A DNA stretch of 64,000 nt, taken from contig CM045990.1 in assembly GCA_025175895.1 (NCBI GenBank), forward strand, positions 56,917,704 through 56,981,703. Direction: 5' to 3'. Both the position numbers and the translations under genes were made by a program. Source of the DNA: Wurfbainia villosa. Taxonomy: Eukaryota > Streptophyta > Magnoliopsida > Zingiberales > Zingiberaceae. Below are positions 46,271 to 58,154 of the stretch, one piece after another (positions within the stretch are counted from its first letter, which is position 1; each line of letters opens with the position of its first letter). Below the pieces are notes generated by a model that searched no databases, was not told where the DNA came from, and saw only the letters and a program-made list of their open reading frames with translations.

Positions 46271-48770
46271 GCACTAGTACCAATCACTATGATATCTAAT
46301 ACCTAGTGACCTAGTGTGACCATCATGCTTCCTCCGTACAAAGCCTTTGTCAATGGATCTGCGATGTTAGCTTCTATCAGATCGCATATCCTCACATCTC
46401 CTCTATCGATGATCTCTCGAATGAGATGGAAGCGCCGCAGATGTGTTTGGTCCACGATGTGATCGAGGTTCCTTAGCGCGCAATAGCCCCATTGTTGTCA
46501 CAATAGAGGTCTATTGGATCAGAATGTTAGGAACTACCCCAAGTTCACTGATGAACTTGCGAGCCAACACCCTTTGCATCGACGTGACGCAAAGAATATA
46601 CTCGCTCGCTTGTAGAATCAAGAATCGTGGTCCTCGCCAACTCTTCCACCACACCCCACCATTCGTGCAAAACACGCACTCGATTGCGCATCTATAGTCA
46701 TCCTTGTCTGCTTGGAAGCTTGCATCATCCGTAACCCTTTACGCCTAGCTCCTCATTGCCTCCAAATATCGTGAAATATTCTTTCGCTCTTCGTAAGTAT
46801 TTAAGAATATTTTGATCGCTATCCAAAGGACTTTCACCGATCCGATCGTATCTACTCGCCATGCTCAAAGCATACGAGATGTCGTGACGAGTACAAAGCA
46901 TGGCGCATATGATAGACCCTATGGCGATGCATAAGGGATCTTATCCATGCGATCTCTCTCCTCCTTAGAAGAGGGACATTGTGTCTTCGAAAGACTCACA
47001 CCATGTGATAAAGGCAGAAATCCTTTCTTGGAATTTTGCATAGCAAAACGATCTAGCACTTTATCTATGTATGTACTCTGACTTAGGCCAAGTAATCTTT
47101 TAGATCTATCTCTATAGATCTTGATGCCTAGAATATAGGCAGCTTCACCTAAGTCTTTCATCGAGAAACAATTCCCTAACCACATCTTCACAGACTGGAG
47201 TGAGGGAATATCATTTCCGATGAGAAGTATATCATCTACATACAAGACAAGAAATACAACTGTGCTCCCACTATTTCTCTTGTAGACACAAGGTTCATCT
47301 TCATTCTTGATGAAACCAAACTCCTTAATTGCATCATCGAATCGAAGATTCCAGCTTCGAGAGGCTTGCTTTAGTCCATAAATGGACCTTTGCAGTTTGT
47401 ATATCTTTCCAGGATGCTTTGGATCTTTAAAACCATCAGGCTGTGTCATGTACACATCCTCGAGTAGCTTTCCATTCAGAAAAGCGGTTTTGACATCCAT
47501 CTGCCAGATCTCATAATCGTGGTAGGCTGCAATAGCAAGTATGATCCGAATGGATTTAAGCATCGCAACTGGTGTAAAGGTTTCATCATAGTCAATACCA
47601 TGAATTTTTTTGAATCCTTTAGCCACCAATCTACCTTTATAGGTATGCTTATTACCATCCATGTCAGTCTTTACTTTAAAGACCCACTTACACCCAATGG
47701 GTTTTACCCCTTCAGGTGGATCAACCAAGGTCCATACTTGGTTAGTGTACATGGATTCCATTTCGGATCTCATGGCCTCTAGCCATTTCTCTAACTGGCT
47801 CATTATAGCTTCTTGATAGGATGTAGGCTCGCCAAGATCGACAAGCAATACATCACCGCTGTCACCAAGAGAAAAGAATATCTCTCGGTTGACGACGGAT
47901 CCTAATGATCTACGAAGAGGTTGGTCTACTTGAATGTGTTTGCTTCCACAACTCTTTGGGCAACACTTTCTCATCCACAACACTTTGTGGTTCCTGCTCA
48001 TTTTCCATCGGCCTTAGTGTTATCGCCATCTTGAACTTCTTCAAGATGAATTTTACTCCCACTAGTTTTTCTAGAAATAAATTCTCTTCTAGAAAGACAA
48101 AGATTTCGCAACAAACACCTTGCCAAGTGTGGGATTGTAAAAGTAATATCCCTTAGTTTCTTGGGATATCCTACAAAATAACACTTATCCGATTTGGGTC
48201 CTAGTTTATCCGAGACTTGACGCCTTACATAAGCTTCACAACCCCAAATCTTTATAAAAGACATTTTGGGACTCTTCCCACCCATATCATATGGTGTCTT
48301 TTCTACGGCTTTTGATGGGACGCGATTATGTGAAAGCTATTCCTAGAGCTAGTCCCCAAAAGGAAGTAGGTAGATCACTGCTCATCATCGATCGTACTAT
48401 ATCTAATAGAGTACTATTTCTCCTCTCGATACACCATTCCATTGTGGTGTTCCAGGGAGTGAGTTGGGATATTATCCCACACTCACCATGTGATCACGAA
48501 ACTCGACTAAGGTATTCACCACCGATCCGATCAAGTAGCTTAACACGCTTACCAAGTTGGTTTTGTACTTCATTCTTGAATGCTTTGAACTTTTCAAAGG
48601 ATTCGACTTATGTCTCATCAAATATAAGTAGCCAATCTACTCATATCATCGCTGAAAGTAATAAAGTATTTATAGCCTCCTAGCTTCGACATTGAAAGGG
48701 CCACATACATCAAGATGTATGAGTCCTAACAAGTCCGTCGCTTCTCTCGCCATGTCCACTAAATGGAGTT
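46271..48770 (-). pseudogene. Element H pol: integrase to RNase H, broken
   Basis: The longest open piece, 48001-46919 (360 codons), carries the reverse transcriptase. It shows GCKWVFKVKTDMDGNKHTYK, the DVKTAFLNG motif, SIYGLKQASRSWNLRF, the catalytic LVLYVDDILL, and the MDKIPYAS segment where it ends. RNase H (46271-46918) is frameshifted throughout. The piece 48285-47998 gives the integrase tail (KIWGCEAYVRRQVSDKLG). The integrase core (48286-48770) is only traceable by comparison with I. Confidence 0.88.
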
Positions 48771-49345
48771 TTAGTCATCTTTCCTAAAGACAAGATTCGA
48801 TACCTCATATGATTCAAAATCAAATGAGTCCAATAATCCATCTTTATGGAGTCGATATGCGTTTTCATTTATGTGACCTAGGCGACAGAGCGAGAGATAT
48901 GTTTGGTTCAAATCATTCGATTTGAACCGTTTGGTATTTACGTTATATATTGGGTTTTCTAAATCTAGAACATAGAGACCATTCATAAGTGGTGCATTAC
49001 AATAGAACATTTCATTCAAATAAATGGAACAACATTTGTCCTTTATTATAAAAGAAAAGTTTTTCTTGTCTAAACAAGATACAAAAATTATGTTCTTTGT
49101 CAATGCAGTACATATAAGCACTCCTAGTTCTAAGATAAGCCCAAGTGGGCAAAGACAAAGAATATGTTCCTACACACAAAGAAAGAACTTTTGTGCCATT
49201 GCCTACCAGAGGTCCACTTCGCTTTGCCATTAGTCTACTATTTCTCTCCCTCGCACATTAGTACAAATGTGAGATGCACATCCTAGATCTAATACCCATG
49301 TAGAAGAAATAGATAGATTAACTTCTATAACGTGTATACCGAGGC
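48771..49345 (-). pseudogene. Element H protease and GAG-pre-integrase, broken
   Basis: The protease motif reads WVLDLGCASHICTN (usual DTG changed to DLG) near 49260-49310. A frame of 116 codons (49121-48771) follows with TKNIIFVSCLDKKNFSFIIK and LNQTYLSLCRLGHINENAYR. Small indels break the frame between them. Confidence 0.82.
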
Positions 49346-50150
49346 GTAAGTCCCACTTCTTTTATTCTTTACTTCTCAAGGTAGACTTCATAGCCCGCCC
49401 AAAGGTCCACCTCACCGCAATGGAAGCAAATCCCTTCCTTAGGTACTTTACCTTTACCCTTTGAAGTGGATGAATTGGCCTTGCCTTTGGCTTGGGTCTT
49501 ACCCTTGCCTTTGGCGCTACCTTTGCCCTTCTTGACCATTAGTACACATTAACTTCTTTTGAGATTCTGGTTCGCTAGCTTCAACATGCCGAGAATCTCA
49601 GCAAAGGTTTATCAATTTCATTCATGTTATAATTCATGATGAATTGATTATATGCTTCCGCAACGATTGCAGGATAACATCGCTACAATTCTCGGCCTGC
49701 TGGAAAACCTAGTCTTCAAGGTTCTCAACGCATCCAATCATTTTAAGTACGTGAGTTCCTACAGTGTGTTCCTTCTGCATCTTGCATGCAAAAAGAGCCT
49801 TAGACACTTCAAAACGCCGTGCTAGCTTGTCCTTGATATAGTTGTTTCAAATGCTCAACCATATCATAGGCATCCATGTTCTCATGTTGCTTCAAGCTCG
49901 TAGTTCATGGTGGCAAGCATAAGGCACATGACACATCTAATGCGCCATCTTGATGTTTCTTATAAGCATCTTTTTCAAAGACGAGTGGCGCAGGGGTGTA
50001 TTTCAGGTAGATCTGCTTCTAGGACATATGCTCTTGCTTGAGGATAATCCTCAAGTTCCTATACTACCAAGAAAGTTTCCATTGAGCTTGTCCTTCTCAA
50101 GGACAGATCGCAAGTTGAGGGGGTGTGTCGTGTTAGATGACATGGTGATC
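49346..50150 (-). pseudogene. Element H gag, broken
   Basis: By comparison with I, this stretch covers the UBN2 domain (50150 to about 49620), a Lys/Gly-rich linker (KGKGKTQAKGKANSSTSKGK at about 49465-49530) and the beginning of a zinc knuckle (CFHCGE, near 49425). Many 1-3 base losses leave no frame above 80 codons. Confidence 0.75.
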
Positions 50151-51327
50151 TACAACAATAAAATGCAAAATTAAGTATCATACCTAAGTCATTTAATTAG
50201 GCCTTTAATTAAATGAGGCTCTACTAAATTCTCATAGCTTTGATATGAGCTAATCATTGATGTAGGCAAACACTTTCGCTACATCATTAGCTACTATTTA
50301 GCTATAAATTTATATGGGATAAAGATCCACATCATAATTGCCTTGAGTTAGCTTTGGCTAATCGCCAAGACGAGTATGATTAGGTAGGCAATCTTTTGCC
50401 AATTACATCTGATGTAACTCTTTAATAGCTTTGGTTAAGTTTAGATTAGTTTAGTGTTTATTCCTAAACTACTTCTAGGTCAGTGGGCGAGGCATGTGGG
50501 CCTTCTTGGATATCTGAGCAACGACCACTTCTAAGACAAAGTCGATGTTCGAAATCACATAAAACTAATTTTAAAACTTATGTTCAAAGCTAATATATGC
50601 CTCTACTTTCTTAACTAATTAAGAAAACTTAATTAAGTCTTAACTAAGTTTGATAGGGACATCACGATTGTCCACTGCACTCTTCCAAGATAAAATGCAT
50701 TGCTTTGCTTTGGCAAACCCAATAACAAATGATCGAGGAAGTAGTGAGTACCAAACTTTGCAGGCATATCGCTTTTGACTTATTAAGATATAAACTTAAA
50801 CATGCATCACATACATATTAGCATACATCACATATAAGCTAAATTAACATGCATCACATACATATTAAACTAAGCGTGTCATGGTTATGGTTCTTATTCT
50901 ACAATCTTCTCAAGCCAATGAAGATTGATTGGTCAACCTAGGATAGCATCTTCTCCCAAGTGCTTCCTTTGGTTGTCTTGTGTGTTGACTTCCTCCTTGT
51001 AACCTCATCTTCCAATGGACCTCCATCTTTGTTTTGTATATTACAAAAGGAGAAATACTGAGTTACATTCTAGTCTAAAACTAATTTTACAACAAGAATT
51101 TTAGGAGAAAGGCACGACACGCAGCCGTATTAAGAATTACAACACACAATCACAAACTTTGGGACTAGGCCATAACCATGCACCATGTCAATTTTAACTT
51201 TTAAAGATTTGATATTTTATTATGTTTGAAAATTTGCTAATGCAATTATCAACTCATAATAAAATTTATCCTACTTCTATATCATATATAAAATAGAGAA
51301 AACTATTTTATACGATCTTCGCAAGTG
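50151..51327 (-). other. Untranslated leader of element H
   Basis: AT-rich, no gene. CATGCATCACATACATATTA occurs twice at about 50800-50875. The stretch matches 60978-62196 in element I. Confidence 0.75.
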
Positions 51328-51338
51328 GCTCGATACCA
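51328..51338 (-). other. Primer-binding site of element H
   Basis: The minus strand reads TGGTATCGAGC, the usual site with one A missing. Confidence 0.78.
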
Positions 51339-51340
51339 AT

Positions 51341-53784
51341 CAGAGGGAATTTCTATATGCCAAATGGCATATGTTAACGGAAAATTAGATCCTTCCAAGT
51401 GATCCATGAAAAGCAACTCAGATAAAATAAATTTCTAAACCAAACCTATCTTATAGGAGAGGATTACCTTTGTTATGCGTCTTGTTAATCCCGCTTTTCC
51501 TTTGGTTTGTTGGATCTTTAGCACGCTCAAATGTCCGTGCTCTATATGTATCCACACGAGCAAGCTCTTGTCTCACAAAAGAAAACTAGAGGAGCTCTCC
51601 TTTACTTCTTGCTAGAGAAGTCCCTAAAGGAGAGGAAGCTAGGGAAAAGAGAAGGGAAGAAGAAGACTACTCTTCTTGCTACACTCACAAAAGCCACACA
51701 ACCAAAGCTTCCACCAAGCCTCAAGCTCACACAACCACAATCACCTTTGGCCGCCACTCCATGGAGTCTTTATAGGGTTGGAAAACCCTTTCACCTCCTA
51801 CCATTCAATGCAATCCATTGCATTGAGACACCTTGTTTGGTCGGGCCACTTTAAGGAGACAAAAACCACTTTGTCTCCTTCCACCTTATCTAGCTTAGGT
51901 GGCATGATTATGTGGCATTCTTATGTGGAAGTCATGCATGTTGAATTAATCTTATTAATTCAATTAAGCTTATGTTATCATATTGAATTAATCTTATTAA
52001 TTCAATTAAGCTTATGTTATCATATTGAATTAATCTCATTAAATCAATAAGGTAACATATTGAATTAATCTCATTAAATCAATTAGCTAAAATTCTCATT
52101 AAGCTTAAAGTCCAAAAACCATTTTGTACTTAAGCTTATTCCCAAATTATTCTAGTCAAACTAGAATACTAATTCCTCTAATCATCATGCTTTTGTGTGT
52201 GACCCTATAGGCTCTCATAACGTTGGCGGATCTAAACTCTTTTAGATACACAAGCAATGAGCGCATCTAGCAATACATCATTGCTACCCAAGTTACGAAA
52301 TAAGTCAAGATCCGACTAACCTTTCCGTGACTACTATAATGTATGACCGTGTCCTTCTATCCTTGATATCAGATTGACCAATGAGGCATAGACCGTGTCA
52401 TCCTCGATCAATCTATGTGTTTCTTGATCCCTGAGTAAACTAACTCAAACAAATGAGCTCAATATCTCATATTGACTCATTCGAGCATGGCCATGCGTTT
52501 TAGTAGTTCTACTCAATCAAGGGGCCCACCATATCACTCTCGTCATATGAGAGGGATAGATCCCATCTACATCACTCACATCCCTCCGCATAATTTGTTA
52601 TATACCCAGTAATCACCTTTATGGTCCACCCTGTTACGGGTGACGTTTTGTTAGTGCTTATAAGCTCCACATATCTCCACAATGGTATGATATTGTCCAC
52701 TTTGGGTCTAAGCCCTCATGGTTTTTATTTTTGGGCTTTACCCAAAAGGCCTCATACCAATGGAGATATCTTTTTTCTTATAAGCACATGATCTTTTCCA
52801 TGTCTTACCAATGTGGGACTTTGATTGTATTCCCCATACTCCCAACAATCCCCCCCTCAAACGAAGGACCACATTGGGCCCCCCCTCAAGCCTATCCCTC
52901 CTCGAAGGATTTTCTCTGCTTGATGTCCGATCTTCAACCCACCAGGACTTCCTGCCAGTTGTTCGGTCCCCCCGACCCAACTAGACTTCCTTCCTGATGT
53001 CTGGTTCTCTTGATCCGGACGTGGGAGCTCAACTTCCTTCGTTCGAGGTTCATGGCTTGACATGGACCATGGCTCTGATACCAATTGTTAGTGCTTATAA
53101 GCTCCACATATCTCCACAATGGTATGATATTGTCCACTTTGGGTCTAAGCCCTCATGGTTTTTATTTTTGGGCTTTACCCAAAAGGCCTCATACCAATGG
53201 AGATATCTTTTTTCTTATAAGCACATGATCTTTTCCATGTCTTACCAATGTGGGACTTTGATTGTATTCCCCATACTCCCAACACGTTTGACGATACCAA
53301 AGTACATAATTCCTTATGTAGGGAACCGTAGTGACTTCAGGTTCGAGGACTATTCATACCAATAGTCACATGAGAAAGTTTATGACACTCATATAACGAT
53401 CCATGAAACTTTCTCATGGCGGGTCAGTTCAGTATATATTCTCTAATATATACCCATGTGTCAACTTGATATCATATATCCATGACTTGTGAGATCAAGT
53501 CATCAATCGACCTACATGCTAGTCTTTATGTATTAATATTGCCCTTGCATATTAATACTTGACTAGGAACATTTAGGAAAGTGTTCTCTACAGCCTCTCA
53601 TAATCAATTCTGCCAATTGATGTGCTGTAGATAAGAACCTACTTTTCTAGGGCATTATTATATTTAATTTAGCTGGCATAAGCAAGATGTAAATATAATA
53701 ACCAATCCTTTGTCTTTATTGAATATGATGCAAAATGTTCCCTTTTCAACCATCACATGATTGGCTCTAGGGCTATAACTAACA
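51341..53784 (-). repeat. 5' LTR of element H, interrupted by a TRIM (about 1.8 kb of LTR)
   Basis: Partner of 44385-46270. The inner edge is degraded (CAGAGGGAATTTC against TGTAGGGATTTC), so its first bases are approximate. The TRIM at 52649-53284 and its TSD account for the extra length. Confidence 0.86.
52649..53284 (-). mobile_element. TRIM (terminal-repeat retrotransposon in miniature), 636 bp
   Basis: Two 199-bp LTRs (52649-52847 and 53086-53284) that look identical by eye flank 238 bp holding a PBS (53072-53083; minus strand TGGTATCAGAGC) and a PPT (52848-52862; minus strand GAGGGGGGGAT). TSD CGTTT (52644-52648 and 53285-53289). Elements H (3' LTR) and I have the uninterrupted site GGTGACGTTTGACG. 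It codes for nothing; open frames across it are chance. No 5S-like block is visible, so it is not Cassandra-like as far as I can tell. Movement would depend on another element's enzymes. Confidence 0.96.
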
Positions 53785-55086
53785 GAAGGCAGATGCTGGT
53801 AAGTTGGAACCTCGTACAAAAGTACGCATGTTCGTTGGCTATCGCAGGGGAAAGAAGGGTGGATTGTTTTATAGTCCTAGAGATCATAGGGTGATCGTTA
53901 GCACGAACGTCATATTTCTAGAGGAAGACTATGTGATGAGCCACAAGCCCAAGAGTAAAATTGTTCTGGAGGAGTTAAAAGGGGAAGTCACTTCTTCAGT
54001 ACCACTGGTACAAGAGGATATACCACATGTCACTGCACCGCGTGTCACAGAGGATACACAGGTGATACCTCATCGTAGTGGGAGGGTTGTGAGATAGCCT
54101 GATAGATTCATGTTCTTGGAAGAATCTTCTGATTTGGTCCCTGGCGAACATGAACCTGATCCCTGGACATATGAAGAGGCAATCCAAGATAAAGATGCAG
54201 TATCTTAGCAAAGTGTAATGAATGCTGAGATTGAATCTATGGATTCAAATCAGGTCTGAGAACTAGTAGAACCACCCGATGGTGTAAAAACCATTGGATG
54301 CAAGTGGATCTACAAGAGAAGGAGAGGAATAGATGGGAAGGTTGAGACCTTCAAAGCAAGGCTTGTTGCGAAGGGGAATACTCAGAAAGAGGGTATCGAT
54401 TATGAGGAGACCTTTTCGCCGGTAGCCATGCTTAAGTCTATCCGGATTCTCTTATGCATGGCAGCTCATATGGATTATGAGGTGTGGCAGATGGATGTCA
54501 AGACAACTTTCCTTAATGGAAGTCTTGAGGAAAACATCTATATGAAGCAACCAGAGGGATTCATTGCTAAAGGAAAGGAGCATCTTGTGTGTAAGCTTAA
54601 TCGGTCCATTTATGGATTGAAGCAAGCTTCGAGGTCTTGGAACATCTGCTTTGATGAGGTAAATTAGTCTTATGGATTTATTCAAAGTCCGGATGAGTCT
54701 TGTGTATACAAGAGATGTGACAGAAACATAGTGGTATTTCTTGTACTATACGTAGATAACATTTTGGTGATTGGCAACAATATCAAAGTGTTATCGGGCG
54801 TAAGGGTATGGTTGTCCAAACAGTTTGATATGAAGGACTTGGGAGAAGTGGGACACATCCTTGGGATCAAGGTTATTGTGCTTATCCCAAGCTTCATACA
54901 TAGACATGATTTTGAATCGTTTTAGCATGAAAAACTCCAAGAAGGATTTTCTACCTTTCAGGCATGGAGTTCCTTTATCTAAGGTGATGTGTCCTAGATC
55001 ATCTGAGGAGATAGAGGAGATGAAGGCGGTTCCTTATGCTTCGGCAGTAGGAAGCCTCATGTATGCGATGCTATGTACGAGACCAG
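53785..55086 (+). pseudogene. B2 pol: integrase tail and reverse transcriptase, cut by I
   Basis: Resumes after H with EPRTKVRMFVGYRRGKKGG and VIFLEEDY. The reverse transcriptase follows with GCKWIYKRR, MDVKTTFLNGSLEENIYMKQ, SIYGLKQASRSWN and LVLYVDNILVIG, where the catalytic YVDD has become YVDN. Stops occur at 54098, about 54208, 54258 and 54668, and a frameshift lies near 54880. The last residues, VGSLMYAMLCTRP, meet element I. Confidence 0.9.
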
Positions 55087-57014
55087 TGTAGGGATTTTTT
55101 TATGCAAAATAGCATATGCGCAACGGAAAAAATAGGATCCCTTCCAAGTGATCCTTGCGAAAGAAAACCTCGTACAAAAAAAAATAAATTTCTCTAAAAG
55201 AAAAACCTATCTTATAGGAGAATATTACCTTTGTTGCGTGCCCTTTTTAATCCCGCTTCTCCTTGGGTTTGTTGGATCTTTTAGCACGTTCAATTGTCCA
55301 TGCCTCTATATGTATCCACACGAGCAAGCTCTTGTCTCACAAAAGAAACTAGAAGAGCTCTCCTTTACTTCTTGCTAGAGAAGTCCCTAAAGGAGAGGAA
55401 GGTAGGGAAAAAGAGAAAGGAAGAAGAAGACCACTCTTCTTGCTAGCATACACTCACAAAAGCCACACAACCAAAGCCTCTCACCACCAAGCTCTCTCCA
55501 AGCCTCAAGCTTCCCCCCACTTTGGCCGGCCACCCCATGGAGTGTTTTATAAAATTGAAAAAACCTTTCACCTCCTATCACATTCAATGCAATCAATTGC
55601 ATTGAAAAATCTCCTTGTTTGGCCGGCCACATGTGGAGAAATTCCAAAGGTCAAAACCCTTTGTCTCCTTCCACCTCATCAAGCTTAGGTGGCATGCTTA
55701 TGTGGTATGCTTATGTGGCATGCTTAGGTGGCATGTTTATGTGGCATTCATGCATGTTGAATTAATCTTATTAATTCAATAAGCTTAAGCTTATGTTATC
55801 ATATTGAATTAATCTCATTAAATCAATAAGGTAACATATTGAATTAATCTTATTAAATCAATTAAGCTTAGGCTATCATGATAACATATTTATTTAATCT
55901 TATTAAATTAATAAGCTTAGCATATTGAATTAATCTCATTAAATCAATAAGCTAAAATTCTCATTAAGCTTAAAGTCCAAAAACCATTTTGTACTTAAGC
56001 TTATTCCCAAATTATTTAGTCAAACTAGAATACACTAATTCTTCTAATCATCATGCTCTTTGTGTGTGACCCTATAGGCTCTCATAACGTTGGCAGTGGA
56101 TCTAAACTCTTTTAGATACACAATAAATGAGCGGCATCTAGCAATACATCATTGCTACCCAAGTTACGAAATAAGTCAAGATCCGACTAACCTTTCCTTG
56201 ACTACTATAATGTATGACCGTGTCCTTCTATCCTTGATATCAGATTGACCAATGAGGCATAGACCGTGTCACCCTCGATCAATCTATGTGTTTCTTGATC
56301 CCTGAGTAAACTAACTCAAACAAATGAGCTCAATATCTCATATTGACTCATTCGAGCATGGCCATGCGTTTTAGTAGTTCTACTCAATCAAGGGGCTCAC
56401 AGATATCACTCCCGTCATATGGGAGGGATAGATCCCATCTACATCACTCACATCCCTCCGCATAATTTGTTATATACCCAGTAATCGCCTTTATGGTCCA
56501 CCCTGTTACGGGTGACGTTTGACGATACCAAAGTACATAACTCCTTATGTAGGGAACCGTAGTGACTTCAGGTTTGAGGACTATTCATACCAATAGTCAC
56601 ATGAGAAAGTTTATGACACTCATGACGATCCATGAAACTTTCTCATGGCGGGTCAGTTCAGTATATATTCTCTAATATATACCCATGTGTCAACTTGATA
56701 TCATATATCCATGACTTGTGAGATCAAGTCATCAATTGACCTACATGCTAGTCTTTATGTATTAATATTTCCCTTGCATATTAATACTTGACTAGGAACA
56801 TTTTAGGAAAGTGTTCTCTACAGCCTCTCATAATCAATTCTGCCAATTGATGTGCTGTAGATAAGAACCTACTTTTCTAGGGCATTATTATATTTAATTT
56901 AGCTGGCACAAGCAAGACGTAAATATAATAACCAATCCTTTGCCTTTATAGAATATGATACAAAATGTTCCCTATTCAACCATCACATGATTGGTTCTAG
57001 GGCTATAACTAACA
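55087..57014 (-). repeat. 3' LTR of element I (1928 bp)
   Basis: Minus strand TGTTAGTTATAGCC ... ATCCCTACA. Outer end at the B2 junction, inner end next to PPT GCTAGTGGGAGAT. Carries GGCATGCTTATGTGGCATGC and TATTGAATTAATCTCATTAA repeats at 55690-55940. Confidence 0.92.
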
Positions 57015-58153
57015 ATCTCCCACTAGCACTAGTACCAATCACTATAATATCTAATACCTAGTGACCTAGTGTGACCATCATGCTTCCTCTGTGCCAAAGC
57101 CTTGGTCAATGGATCTGCGATGTTAGCTTCTTCAGACTCAATATCCTCACATCTTCTCTATCGATGATCTCTCGAATGAGATGGAAGTGCCGCAGTATGT
57201 GTTTGGTCCGCTGATGTGATCGAGGTTCCTTAGCCTGTGCAATAGCCCCATTGTTGTCACAATAGAGGTCTATTGGATCTGCAATGCTAGGAACTACCCC
57301 AAGTTCACTGATGAACTTGCGGAGCCAAACAGCCTCCTTTGCTACATCGACGCAGCGACAATATACTGCATTGTAGAATCACAAGCGTATTCGCCGAACT
57401 CTTCCACTCACGGCTCCACCATTCGAGTGCAAAACACGTACCCCGATTGCGATCTATAGTCATCCTTGTCTGTTTGGAAGCTTGCATCACTGTAACCCTT
57501 TACAGTTAGCTCCTCATTGCCTCCAAATATTAGGAAATATTCTTTCGTTCTTCGTAAGTATTTAAGAATATTTTTGACTGCTATCCAGTGACTTTCACCT
57601 GGATCCGACTGGTATCTACTCGTCATGCTCAAAGCATATGAGACGTCAGGACGAGTACAAAGCATGGCGTACATGATAGACCCTATAGTAGATGCATAAG
57701 GGATCTTATCCATGCGATCTCTCTCCTCCTTAGAAGAGGGACATTGAGTCTTCGAAAGACTCACACCATGTGATAAAGGCAGAAATCCTTTCTTGGAATT
57801 TTGCATAGCAAAACGATCTAGCACTTTATCAATGTATGTACTCTGACTTAGGCCAAGTAATCTTTTAGATCTATCTCTATAGATCTTGATGCCTAGAATA
57901 TAGGCAGCTTCACCTAAGTCTTTCATCGAGAAACAATTCCCTAACCACATCTTCACAGACTGGAGTGAGGGAATATCATTTTCGATGAGAAGTATGTCAT
58001 CTACATACAAGATAAGAAATACAACTGTGCTCCCACTATTTCTCTTGTAGACACAAGGTTCATCTTCATTCTTGATGAAACCAAACTCCTTGATTGCATC
58101 ATCAAATTGAAGATTCCAGCTTCGAGAGGCTTGCTTTAGTCCATAAATGGACC
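57015..58153 (-). pseudogene. Element I pol: second half of reverse transcriptase and RNase H
   Basis: A frame of 200 codons (58010-57408) begins at the catalytic YVDDILL. It contains MKDLGEAAYILGIKIYRDRS, QSTYIDKVLDRFAMQNSKKG, DKIPYASTIGSIMYAMLCTR and the start of RNase H (VKGYSDASFQTDKDD). It is separated from the 340-codon piece by a CAA/CAG-to-TAA type stop at about 58152 and by a break near 58010. The rest of RNase H (57015-57407) is frameshifted. Confidence 0.88.
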
Positions 58154-58154
58154 T

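Larger units (their letters stand above)
44385..53784 (-). mobile_element. Element H: Ty1/copia retrotransposon (9400 bp including a TRIM)
   Basis: Minus-strand element in the integrase of B2 with TSD GAAGG (44380-44384 and 53785-53789). 3' LTR 44385-46270, decayed pol and gag to about 50150, leader, PBS 51328-51338, 5' LTR 51341-53784 containing a TRIM. Same family as element I. Coding regions differ from I by many small indels. Confidence 0.92.
30657..55086 (+). mobile_element. Element B2: Ty1/copia retrotransposon with C, H and I nested in it
   Basis: Plus-strand element in the gypsy pol; the presumed TSD is TACAG (30652-30656). Its 5' LTR is in two pieces (30657-31405 and 40754-41930) around C. 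The PBS is at 41933. Decayed gag, protease and integrase follow to 44384, then element H, then integrase end and reverse transcriptase from 53785 to 55086, where element I cuts in. The RNase H part and 3' LTR would lie beyond the right edge. Coding order PR-IN-RT establishes Ty1/copia. Confidence 0.88.

Noticed and set aside
52649..53284. A direct duplication of host DNA or an assembly duplication
   Set aside because: A PBS, a PPT and a CGTTT target duplication show it is a TRIM insertion.
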